Source of the DNA: an uncultured Lachnospiraceae bacterium
GTDB taxonomy: Bacteria > Bacillota > Clostridia > Lachnospirales > Lachnospiraceae
DNA: 11,715 nucleotides
Direction of reading: 5' to 3'
NCBI GenBank assembly: GCA_902766845.1
Contig: CACXFD010000152.1
Coordinates: 1-11,715, forward strand
Shown piece after piece: positions 1-5,882 of this stretch. Every line of letters begins with the position of its first letter. The first letter of the stretch is position 1. The notes beneath the pieces are model-generated. The model was not told where the DNA came from. It did not search any database and saw only the letters and a list, made by a program, of their open reading frames with translations. A program made the position numbers and the translations under genes.

Positions 1-923
1 GCACCTACGGGTTCCTCGGGGACGGGAAGACGGCCGTGATGGAGATGGCCGCGGCGTCCGGCATCACGCTGATCCCTCCCGAGGCGCGGGATCCGAAGCG
101 CACGACCACGTACGGCTTCGGAGAGGCCGTGCGGCACGCTGTCCTGGCCGGGGCGCGGCGCTTTGTGATCGGCATCGGCGGCAGCGCCACGAACGATGCG
201 GGCGCCGGCATGCTGCAGGCGCTCGGCTTTGACCTGCTGGATGAGGACGGACGGCCCGTGGAGCGCGGCGCGCAGGGACTGGCGCGGATCGCGAAGATCG
301 GGACGGATCATGCGCTGCCGGAACTGGCCGCGTGCACGTTCCGGGTAGCCTGTGACGTGAACAATCCGCTGTGCGGACCGCGGGGCGCCAGTGCGGTCTT
401 CGGGCCGCAGAAGGGCGCGTCGCCGGAGACCGTGGAGCTGCTGGACAGCTGGCTCGCGCATTTCGCGCAGACCGCAAAAGAAGCGTTCCCGGACGCGGAT
501 CCGGATCTGCCCGGAAGCGGGGCGGCCGGAGGCCTGGGTTTTGCCCTGCGTACGTTTCTGCACGCAGAGCTGGCGTCAGGCGTGGACATCGTCCTTGAGG
601 AGACGGATTTTGCGAAGGCCGCGGCCGGCGCGGACCTCGTGATCACCGGCGAGGGACGGCTGGACGGACAGACGGCCATGGGCAAGGCGCCCGTCGGCGT
701 GGCCCGCCGCGCCCGGGAAGGCGGAGCGGCCGTGATCGCGCTGGCCGGGTCCGTGACGGAGGACGCATCGGCCTGCAATGAGGCCGGCATCGACGCCTAT
801 TTCCCGATCCTGCGCGGCGTCTGCACGCTCGAGGAGGCCATGGAGAACGAGACCGCGCGCCGGAACATGACCGGGACCGCGGAGCAGGCTGTGCGGCTGT
901 TCCTGGCCGGGCGCGCCGGATAA
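1..923 (+). CDS. garK: Glycerate kinase, GarK/GlxK family (5' end cut off by window)
   Basis: The gene is open from the left edge (first full codon at 3), so its start and roughly the first 70 residues of a family about 370-380 aa long are missing; 306 residues are visible. Family members phosphorylate D-glycerate with ATP, usually to 2-phosphoglycerate, linking glycerate, glyoxylate or sugar-acid breakdown to lower glycolysis in the cytosol. Recognisable segments, counted from the first visible residue, are the glycine-rich GIGGSATNDAGAGML stretch (57-71), the ACDVNNPLCGPRGA block (116-129), GSGAAGGLGF (171-180) and the late ITGEGRLDGQT motif (214-224), all in the order expected for this family. 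It ends in TAA at 921-923, inside the first copy of a short 28-nt-spaced repeat. Whether it is co-transcribed with the acyltransferase 96 nt downstream is unclear; no terminator is evident between them. The exact phosphorylation position (2- or 3-) cannot be read from sequence. Confidence 0.93.
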   Translation, partial: TYGFLGDGKTAVMEMAAASGITLIPPEARDPKRTTTYGFGEAVRHAVLAGARRFVIGIGGSATNDAGAGMLQALGFDLLDEDGRPVERGAQGLARIAKIGTDHALPELAACTFRVACDVNNPLCGPRGASAVFGPQKGASPETVELLDSWLAHFAQTAKEAFPDADPDLPGSGAAGGLGFALRTFLHAELASGVDIVLEETDFAKAAAGADLVITGEGRLDGQTAMGKAPVGVARRAREGGAAVIALAGSVTEDASACNEAGIDAYFPILRGVCTLEEAMENETARRNMTGTAEQAVRLFLAGRAG

Positions 924-979
924 GTACGGACGGACCGGATCTGCCGGATAAGCGCCGCCATGCCGGTATCGCCGGATAA
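915..979. repeat. Three 9-nt repeats (GCCGGATAA) at exact 28-nt spacing
   Basis: GCCGGATAA occurs at 915-923, 943-951 and 971-979, each start exactly 28 nt after the previous one. The first copy contains the stop codon of the glycerate kinase gene. A second shared block, CCGG at offset 20, appears in the first two units, so this looks like a decayed tandem repeat. No function can be assigned. It fills most of the glycerate kinase/plsC intergenic gap, where I see no convincing terminator or promoter. Confidence 0.6.
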
Positions 980-1019
980 TCTGTGCTGTATTTGCAACTT
1001 CAGTTCAGAAAGGACAGAC

Positions 1020-1790
1020 ATGAAACGCATCATCCTGATGGTCCTTCGCCTGTTTTACCGTGTTCCGGGCTTTTTCCTGAATCTGATCCGGATGGCAAAG
1101 CCGGACTACGGCACGGACGCGGACCGCATCGCGTATCTGAATAAAAATGCCGCGGACGTGAACCGCAAGGGCCGCGTGACCGTGAAGGCCGTGGGCGTCG
1201 AGAACGTCCCGAAGGAGGAGAATTTCCTCTACGCGCCCAATCACCAGGGACTGTATGACGTGCTCGCGTTCCTGGAGACCAGCCCGCGCTTCTTCGGCGT
1301 CGTCATGAAAAAAGAAGTCGCGGACATCATCCTGATCAAACAGTTCCGCAAGGCCACCGACAGCCTGCCCATCGACCGCGAGGACATGCGCGCGGGCGTG
1401 CGCACGATCCAGGAGATGGGGCGGCTCATCAAGGAAAAGCATCCGTTCCTGGTCTTAGCGGAAGGCACGCGCTCCAAGCGCGGGAACATCACCGGGGAAT
1501 TCAAGGGCGGGGCGTTCCGCGGCGCGCAGATCGCGCAGTGCCCGATCGTGCCGGTCGCGATGATCGACAGCTTCCGGCCGTTCGACGAAGGCCATACGCG
1601 GCCGGTGACCATGGAGATCCATTACCTGCCCCCGATCCCGTATGAAGAGTTCAAGGACCTGAAGACCGGGAAGATCGCGGAGATGGTGAAGACGCGGATC
1701 GATGACGAGATCCGCCGCACGCTCGCGGAGCGCGGCGAGACGCTGCCGGAGGATCCGGCCGCGGAAGCGGGGCCGCAGAAGAAGGCCTGA
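1020..1790 (+). CDS. plsC: 1-acyl-sn-glycerol-3-phosphate acyltransferase (PlsC/LPLAT family)
   Basis: This 256-residue protein is predicted to transfer an acyl chain to lysophosphatidic acid to make phosphatidic acid, at the membrane, in phospholipid synthesis. The acyltransferase core is clear: motif I is NHQGLYD with the H-x4-D catalytic pair at H75/D80, motif III is EGTR at 148-151, followed by the PIVPVAM block (175-181) that corresponds to motif IV. The N-terminus (residues 1-24) is hydrophobic and basic and could anchor the enzyme to the membrane. The start at 1020 is chosen because AGAAAGGA lies at 1007-1014, just upstream; an in-frame ATG at 960 has no comparable site and would add 20 uncharacteristic residues. 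The C-terminal 20 residues are charged, Ala/Pro/Glu-rich and probably disordered. PlsC paralogues are common in Firmicutes, so this need not be the main housekeeping enzyme. Confidence 0.93.
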   Translation: MKRIILMVLRLFYRVPGFFLNLIRMAKPDYGTDADRIAYLNKNAADVNRKGRVTVKAVGVENVPKEENFLYAPNHQGLYDVLAFLETSPRFFGVVMKKEVADIILIKQFRKATDSLPIDREDMRAGVRTIQEMGRLIKEKHPFLVLAEGTRSKRGNITGEFKGGAFRGAQIAQCPIVPVAMIDSFRPFDEGHTRPVTMEIHYLPPIPYEEFKDLKTGKIAEMVKTRIDDEIRRTLAERGETLPEDPAAEAGPQKKA

Positions 1791-1819
1791 CGGCGGGCGG
1801 GTCATAGAACCGGGCAGCA

Positions 1820-1887
1820 GAAACAGGATCCGACGGCCGATGGCCGTGGGAGAGGCCCTGAGGAAAAAGGCGGACGGCCGATGGCCG
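1820..1887. repeat. Intergenic GC-rich repeat pair with small dyads
   Basis: The 133-nt gap between plsC and the cysteine hydrolase gene holds GACGGCCGATGGCCG twice (1832-1846 and 1873-1887). Each copy is a small dyad, CGGCC-GAT-GGCCG, extended to ACGGCC/GGCCGT in the first copy (1833-1847). Neither is followed by a T run, so neither reads as a good intrinsic terminator. The longer stretch 1820-1842 resembles 4758-4779, inside the ADP-ribosylglycohydrolase gene. It may be a member of a dispersed repeat family; that is inference from three copies in one window. Confidence 0.5.
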
Positions 1888-1923
1888 CAGCCGCCCTGCA
1901 GCTGAAAAACACGGAGGTGACAC

Positions 1924-2445
1924 ATGAACGTCCTGGTAGTGGTAGACATGCAGAACGATTTCATCGACGGGGCCCTGGGCACGGCCGAGGCCGCAGCCAT
2001 CGTGCCGCGCGTCGCGGAGAAGATCCGGAACTTCGAGGGACTCGTGCTGGCCACGCGGGACACGCACCATCCCGACTATATGGAGACGCAGGAGGGCAGG
2101 AACCTGCCGGTGCCGCACTGCATCGAGGGAGAGGATGGCTGGCAGATCCGGCCCGAGATCGCGGGACTTCTGGAGGAGCTGCCCATCGACAAGCCTACGT
2201 TCGGGAGCACCGCGCTGGCGTCCTATCTGGAGACGTATGACGAGGAGATCGAGCCCATCGACAGCGTCACGCTGGTGGGCCTGTGCACGGACATCTGCGT
2301 GATCTCGAACGCGATGCTGATCAAGGCATTTTTGCCGGAGGTGCCGGTCTGTGTGGACGCCTCGTGCTGCGCGGGCGTGACGCCCGAAGCGCATGAGCGC
2401 GCGCTGGCCGCCATGGAATCCTGCCAGATCCATGTGATCCGGTAG
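1924..2445 (+). CDS. pncA: Isochorismatase-superfamily cysteine hydrolase, probable nicotinamidase
   Basis: The 173-residue product has the isochorismatase/nicotinamidase fold signature. The likely catalytic triad is D8 (VVDMQNDF), K90 (the IDKPTFGST segment) and C125 (LCTDICV). Metal-ligand candidates are D46 and H48 (ATRDTHHPDY) and H65 (VPHC); the PHCIEGEDGW stretch is typical of the nicotinamidase branch, while the extra His of classical PncA is not obvious in the METQEG segment. A nicotinamidase would hydrolyse nicotinamide to nicotinate and ammonia in the cytosol. Support from context: the next gene, convergent, is nicotinate phosphoribosyltransferase, which would use the product. The start is well set by a perfect GGAGGTGA at 1913-1920. 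I see no clear promoter in the upstream gap, so read-through from plsC is possible. The superfamily is certain; the substrate is probable, since relatives hydrolyse other amides. Confidence 0.85.
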   Translation: MNVLVVVDMQNDFIDGALGTAEAAAIVPRVAEKIRNFEGLVLATRDTHHPDYMETQEGRNLPVPHCIEGEDGWQIRPEIAGLLEELPIDKPTFGSTALASYLETYDEEIEPIDSVTLVGLCTDICVISNAMLIKAFLPEVPVCVDASCCAGVTPEAHERALAAMESCQIHVIR

Positions 2446-2526
2446 GCCGGCGGGGCGGGGATAAACAGACCGGGATCCGGACAGGAAAGGCCCGGACAGA
2501 AGAGCATTGAGATCGAAGAGATTTGA

Positions 2527-2566
2527 AAAGTCCGGGGCCGCACCGAAGGGTGCGGCCCCGGACTTT
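2527..2566. terminator. Bidirectional intrinsic terminator between convergent pncA-like gene and pncB
   Basis: Two 18-nt arms (2527-2544 and 2549-2566) pair perfectly around a GAAG loop, giving a very GC-rich stem. The outermost pairs are A-T on both strands, so the plus strand runs out in TTTCTGTTTCTC and the minus strand in CTTTTCAAATCTC. It lies 81 nt past the plus-strand stop and 35 nt past the pncB stop, as expected for a terminator serving both genes. Confidence 0.9.
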
Positions 2567-2601
2567 CTGTTTCTCTGCGGTCTGCGCCGCAGGGGATTCG
2601 T

Positions 2602-4092
2602 TTACCGGCGCTGTCCCAGCGCGAGCAGAAGATCATTCTTGGTATCGAAGAGCTTCTGCGACAGGTCCACGTGCGCGCGCTGCGGGTTCATCAGACGCTT
2701 CATCTCCGGCCAGAGCGTATCGAGCTCCTGCGCGCAGTAGGCGCGGATGTCCATGACGGCCGGCGATTCGTACACGCACTCCCCGTTTTTGAAGATGGGC
2801 TGCAGCATCTCGCGGACCGTGAACTCGCCGGGCGAGAGCTGGGTGCGCTTCCAGGTGTCCACCGGGTCAAAGAGCAGCAGGTCTTCATCGGGCGATACCG
2901 TCTCGTCCGCGAACGAGATCAGGTCCGCGATCAGCTTCCCGCTCTCTTTCCCGTAGATGCGCCAGACCGTCTTGTTGCCGGGGTTCGTGACCTTTTCGGT
3001 GTTCTCCGAGCGCTTGATCTTGGGCGTGAAGGCGCCGGCCTTCTCATCCCAGACCGCGGCCAGCTTGTAAACGCCGCCGAAGGACGGGCAGTCCTCGGAG
3101 GTGATCATGCGCGTGCCCACGCCCCACGACGTGATCGGCGCGTTCTGCTGCATCAGGGACTGGATCAGGTGTTCATCGAGGTCGGACGAGGCGGAGATGA
3201 TGCAGTCCGTAAAGCCTGCGTCGTCCAGCATCTGGCGTGCCTTCTTCGACAGGTACGCGAGGTCTCCGGAGTCCAGACGGATGCCGTAGCCCTTCTTCAG
3301 CGTGCCGGCGTCGCGCATCTCCCGGAAGACCTGGATCGCGTGAGGAACGCCGCTGCGCAACGTATCGTACGTGTCCACGAGCAGGATGCAGGCGTTCGGA
3401 TAGAGCTTCGCGTAGGTGCGGAAGGCCGTCAGCTCATCCGGGAAGCTCATGATCCAGCTGTGCGCGTGCGTGCCCTTGACCGGGATGTCGAACATCTGGC
3501 CGGCCAGCACGTTGGACGTGCCCACGCAGCCGGCGATGACGGCCGCGCGCGCGCCGTAGATGCCCGCGTCCGGTCCCTGGGCGCGCCGCAGGCCGAATTC
3601 CATGACGCCGCCGCTCTTGGCGGCGTGCACGACGCGGCAGGCCTTGGTCGCGATCAGGCTCTGGTGGTTGATGATGTTCAGGATGGCCGTCTCCATCAGC
3701 TGCGCCTGCGTGATGGGCGCCACCACCTTGACGAGCGGCTCCTTCGGGAAGACCACGCTTCCTTCGGGAATGGCGTAGACATCCCCGGTAAAGCGGAAGT
3801 CCTTCAGGTAGGCGAGGAAGTCGTCATCGAACAGGCCCACGCTCGCCAGATAAGCGAGGTCTTCCTCGGTGAAATGCAGATCTTTGACATAGTCGATGAC
3901 CTGCTCGAGGCCGCAGGTGATCGCGAACGCGTTGCCGCAGGGGTTCTTGCGGTAGAACGCGTCGAAGACGACCGGCATGGACATGCCGGACTTGAAATAG
4001 CCCTGCATCATCGTCAGTTCATACAGGTCCGTCAGCAGGGTCAGATGGCGCTGGTCGGACGCAGGGGCGGGAGCGGGCCGCAGACTGGTCAT
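2602..4092 (-). CDS. pncB: Nicotinate phosphoribosyltransferase
   Basis: This 496-residue enzyme joins nicotinate and PRPP, with ATP hydrolysis, to make nicotinic acid mononucleotide, the entry step of the Preiss-Handler NAD route in the cytosol. The length fits the Gram-positive type. Visible landmarks are TDLYELTMMQGYF (21-33), FDAFYRKNP (43-51), the MEFGLRRAQGPD block (164-175), KGTHAHSW (206-213) in which H209 is the expected phosphorylated histidine, GIRLDSGDLAYLS (270-282), ISASSDLDE (299-307), GVGTRM (324-329) and KRSENTEKVTNPG (360-372). The start is set by GGAGG (complement of 4101-4105), 8 nt upstream of ATG; an upstream in-frame ATG near 4170 lies inside the promoter. It has its own sigma-A promoter and a GC-rich hairpin in the leader. 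It is convergent with the probable nicotinamidase and divergent from an ADP-ribosylglycohydrolase-family gene. No disrupted motifs are seen. Confidence 0.97.
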   Translation of the reverse strand: MTSLRPAPAPASDQRHLTLLTDLYELTMMQGYFKSGMSMPVVFDAFYRKNPCGNAFAITCGLEQVIDYVKDLHFTEEDLAYLASVGLFDDDFLAYLKDFRFTGDVYAIPEGSVVFPKEPLVKVVAPITQAQLMETAILNIINHQSLIATKACRVVHAAKSGGVMEFGLRRAQGPDAGIYGARAAVIAGCVGTSNVLAGQMFDIPVKGTHAHSWIMSFPDELTAFRTYAKLYPNACILLVDTYDTLRSGVPHAIQVFREMRDAGTLKKGYGIRLDSGDLAYLSKKARQMLDDAGFTDCIISASSDLDEHLIQSLMQQNAPITSWGVGTRMITSEDCPSFGGVYKLAAVWDEKAGAFTPKIKRSENTEKVTNPGNKTVWRIYGKESGKLIADLISFADETVSPDEDLLLFDPVDTWKRTQLSPGEFTVREMLQPIFKNGECVYESPAVMDIRAYCAQELDTLWPEMKRLMNPQRAHVDLSQKLFDTKNDLLLALGQRR

Positions 4093-4113
4093 GGTCAAAA
4101 CCTCCTTCGAACA

Positions 4114-4128
4114 GCCCCGCAGCGGGGC
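4114..4128. other. GC-rich hairpin in the pncB leader
   Basis: GCCCCGC-A-GCGGGGC forms a compact inverted repeat, realistically a 5-bp G/C stem with a 5-nt loop, lying in the predicted pncB 5' UTR just upstream of the Shine-Dalgarno (4101-4105). On the plus strand it is followed by GGGTGTTTTTC, so it could instead stop antisense transcription. Which role applies, if either, cannot be decided from sequence. Confidence 0.4.
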
Positions 4129-4141
4129 GGGTGTTTTTCTT

Positions 4142-4170
4142 ATCATAGCACAGCGGAAAGGGGTTGTCAT
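4142..4170 (-). promoter_or_regulatory. Sigma-A promoter for pncB
   Basis: Read on the minus strand, ATGACA (4170-4165) and TATGAT (4147-4142) are separated by exactly 17 nt, each one mismatch from the sigma-A consensus. Transcription would begin near 4135, giving a leader of about 43 nt before the ATG at 4092. No NAD-repressor operator could be identified with confidence. Confidence 0.8.
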
Positions 4171-4215
4171 CCCGAAAGAGCCGGGGATGCGGTCACGTTC
4201 CGAAACTGCGCTGCG

Positions 4216-4243
4216 TTGCGGCGCACCGGGAGTGTGGTATAAT
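4216..4243 (+). promoter_or_regulatory. Promoter with extended -10 for the ADP-ribosylglycohydrolase gene
   Basis: TATAAT at 4238-4243 is preceded by TGG at 4235-4237, forming an extended -10 (TGn-TATAAT). A weak -35, TTGCGG at 4216-4221, lies 16 nt upstream. Transcription would begin around 4250, just ahead of the ribosome binding site at 4256-4263. It is back-to-back with the pncB promoter. Confidence 0.78.
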
Positions 4244-4271
4244 AGGGCATGAGAAGAGAGGAGGCACAGGA

Positions 4272-5564
4272 ATGGGATACTGGACAGACGCCATGCTGGG
4301 CATGGCCGTGGGCGACGCGCTGGGCCTGCCGGCGCAGTTCATGGACCGCGAGGACCTGCGCGCCGAGCCGATCATGGAGATGGAGCCGGACAGCACCTTC
4401 GGCGTGCCGGCCGGCAGCTGGTCGGACGATACGAGCATGGCGCTCGCGATCCTGGACAGCCTGCGCATCCGGGGCTGTGTGGACCTGGACGATATCATGC
4501 AGCGCTTCATGTCCTGGGTCTGGGAGGGCGCGTATACGCCCTTTGGCCAGTCCTTTGACGAGGGCCAGACCTGTATCCGCGCGATCATGGAGTACGCGCG
4601 CCGCCCCGACCCGCACACCTGCGGGCGCACCGGCGAGCACGCGAACGGCAACGGATCGCTGATGCGGACGATGCCGCTGTGCCTGTGGGAAGCGGAGCGG
4701 GTGCTGAGGGTGCGGGAGGAGCCGGCCGCGGGATCGGGGCAGGAGGCGGCCGGTCAAGAAACGGATCCGGCGGCCGATGAGAAGAGGCCCGCCGGACCGG
4801 CCGCGCGGCAGGAGCAGGACGGAGGGCCCGCGGCAGAGCCGGCCTGCGAAGCGGCTCTCGCGCAGGCGATCGAAGAGATCCACACGGTCAGCGCACTCAC
4901 GCACAACCATCTGCGCGCACAGACGGCCTGCGGCCTGTACTTTTTCTGCGTGAAGGCCGTGCTGGAAGCCAAGGCGCGGATGGCGGAAGCCAGGGTTCAA
5001 ATAACGAAAACCGGGGCACCTTTTTTCGAAGATGGGGAAATACCTGCCGACGGGGCTAAAAACGCCTCCACGGGCCTTCTGGAGGCCTTACAGCGCGGGC
5101 TGGACGAAGGCTTCGCCTGGTATGAAACCCATGACGGGGCGGAGCTGTCCCACTACGACCGCCTCCGTGATCTGGCCGCATTCGCACAGACGCCGGAGAC
5201 GGAGATCCGCAGCAGCGGCTACGTGGTGGACACGCTGGAGGCCGCGCTCTGGAGCATCGCCCGCAACCGGACCTACGAAGGCTGCGTGCTGCGCGCTGTG
5301 AACCTCGGGGACGACGCCGATACCGTGGGCGCCGTGGCCGGTGGTCTGGCCGGGCTGTGGTACGGGTGCGGGCGCGGCGATGGACGGGGCGGTGGCAATG
5401 TGCAGGACGGCAAGGGTAGGACGACCGGCTCCGGCAGCGGGTGCAGGAAGGCCCCGGACGGTTCCGGCATCCCGGAGGAGTGGCTGGAAGCGCTGCAGAA
5501 GCGGGAGTGGATCGAAGCATTCTGTGAGGAGATGGAGAAGCGGGACGCGAGGAGGGGGAAGTGA
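4272..5564 (+). CDS. ADP-ribosylglycohydrolase family protein (DraG-like) with low-complexity insertions
   Basis: The 430-residue product carries the metal-binding signatures of the DraG/ADP-ribosylglycohydrolase family: GDALGLPAQF (14-23), SWSDDT (49-54, first Mg/Mn ligands), GNGSLMR (126-132), the THNH segment (210-213) and NLGDDADTVGAVAGGLAG (344-361, second set of metal ligands with D347, D348 and D350). Such enzymes remove ADP-ribose from proteins or small molecules; the actual substrate here is unknown. The family core is usually about 300 aa, and the excess is explained by three inserts: about 147-192 (Ala/Gly/Pro/Glu/Gln-rich), about 238-266 (locally less GC-rich), and about 366-398 (Gly/Arg-rich), which splits the usual GLWYG...IPEEWLEAL C-terminus. 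All metal motifs remain, so activity is plausible. The start is set by AGAGGAGG (4256-4263), 8 nt upstream; longer in-frame starts would lie in the promoter. Confidence 0.92.
   Translation: MGYWTDAMLGMAVGDALGLPAQFMDREDLRAEPIMEMEPDSTFGVPAGSWSDDTSMALAILDSLRIRGCVDLDDIMQRFMSWVWEGAYTPFGQSFDEGQTCIRAIMEYARRPDPHTCGRTGEHANGNGSLMRTMPLCLWEAERVLRVREEPAAGSGQEAAGQETDPAADEKRPAGPAARQEQDGGPAAEPACEAALAQAIEEIHTVSALTHNHLRAQTACGLYFFCVKAVLEAKARMAEARVQITKTGAPFFEDGEIPADGAKNASTGLLEALQRGLDEGFAWYETHDGAELSHYDRLRDLAAFAQTPETEIRSSGYVVDTLEAALWSIARNRTYEGCVLRAVNLGDDADTVGAVAGGLAGLWYGCGRGDGRGGGNVQDGKGRTTGSGSGCRKAPDGSGIPEEWLEALQKREWIEAFCEEMEKRDARRGK
4758..4779 (+). repeat. Coding copy of an intergenic repeat-like sequence
   Basis: This stretch, within the first low-complexity insert of the ADP-ribosylglycohydrolase gene, matches the plsC downstream intergenic sequence 1820-1842 with one 1-nt gap and one substitution; both are followed about ten bases later by an AGGCCC block. 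It starts GAAACGGATCC and ends CGGCCGATG. It supports, but does not prove, origin of the insert from non-coding repeat DNA. Confidence 0.45.
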
Positions 5565-5565
5565 G

Positions 5566-5736
5566 ATGACATATTCCGAATACCGCGCGCAGTTTGCCGC
5601 CACGGAAGAATTCCGCCGTGCCTACGGCCGCCTGTCCGAGGAAGAAGCCTGCGCGCTGATCGATGCGCAGAAGACGTCTACCACGGTAAAGGCGTGTATG
5701 ATCACGACGTGGAGGTCGTGCAGGGAGGAAGCGTAA
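5566..5736 (+). CDS. Small protein of unknown function, 56 aa, coupled to the hydrolase gene
   Basis: An ATG follows the hydrolase TGA after one base (stop 5562-5564, start 5566-5568), and the G-rich GGAGGGGG at 5551-5558 can serve as its ribosome binding site, so translational coupling is likely. The 56-residue product begins MTYSEYRAQFAATEEF, is charged and mostly helical in character (EEFRRAYGRLSEEEACALIDAQ, residues 14 onward), and ends with a Cys/Thr/Trp-containing tail (VKACMITTWRSCREEA, 41-56). It has no signal peptide or membrane segment. I do not recognise a family. Base composition matches the high-GC left half and it ends where GC content collapses, so it may be complete or the remnant of a longer gene cut at the island junction. 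It could act with the hydrolase, but that rests on position only. Confidence 0.6.
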   Translation: MTYSEYRAQFAATEEFRRAYGRLSEEEACALIDAQKTSTTVKACMITTWRSCREEA

Positions 5737-5780
5737 AAGAGTAACTGCACATTGAATAGATAATGAAAACACTGGGATTT

Positions 5781-5799
5781 GTTGACTTCAAAAGATACC
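5781..5799 (+). repeat. 19-nt direct repeat, copy 1
   Basis: GTTGACTTCAAAAGATACC matches 6882-6900 at 17 of 19 positions, in the same orientation. This copy contains the -35 box of the promoter for the zinc-ribbon gene. The two copies flank that gene plus the HTH gene. It may be a shared regulator site or a relic of integration; neither is demonstrated. Confidence 0.5.
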
Positions 5800-5810
5800 A
5801 AAGATATAAT
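5782..5810 (+). promoter_or_regulatory. Sigma-A promoter with palindrome over the -10
   Basis: TTGACT (5782-5787) and TATAAT (5805-5810) are 17 nt apart, one mismatch from consensus overall. The -10 sits inside a perfect 13-nt inverted repeat, AGATAT-A-ATATCT (5802-5814), which could be an operator. The leader of roughly 65 nt contains a 7-bp stem (5824-5830 with 5856-5862) and a five-codon ORF (5864-5881) that overlaps the next gene's ribosome binding site. Confidence 0.85.
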
Positions 5811-5882
5811 ATCTCCAGAAAGTGATGCTTCACAATGATAAAGCCTAACAGGAGAAAGCATCGATGGCAGAGGGGGGTTAAA

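Noticed and set aside
975..980. GATAAT as a possible -10 for plsC
   Set aside because: No recognisable -35 lies 16-18 nt upstream; it is simply part of the third GCCGGATAA repeat.
960..1019. In-frame upstream ATG that would lengthen the PlsC protein by 20 residues
   Set aside because: No ribosome binding site precedes it, the added residues are unlike family N-termini, and AGAAAGGA directly supports the ATG at 1020.
2671..4242. Long plus-strand open frame of about 523 codons opposite pncB
   Set aside because: It is a mirror of pncB in GC-rich DNA, with no ribosome binding site and Arg/Val/His-rich composition typical of antisense frames. pncB has full motifs, promoter and ribosome binding site.
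1924..5564. A dedicated NAD-based defence system formed by the nicotinamidase-like, pncB and ADP-ribosylglycohydrolase genes
   Set aside because: Each is an ordinary salvage or repair family in host-like high-GC DNA, outside the island; no toxin, TIR, Sir2 or ADP-ribosyltransferase partner is present.
5835..5882. Upstream ATG for the zinc-ribbon protein
   Set aside because: It lacks a ribosome binding site, and its added basic residues precede a well-placed AGGGGGG and ATG at 5883.
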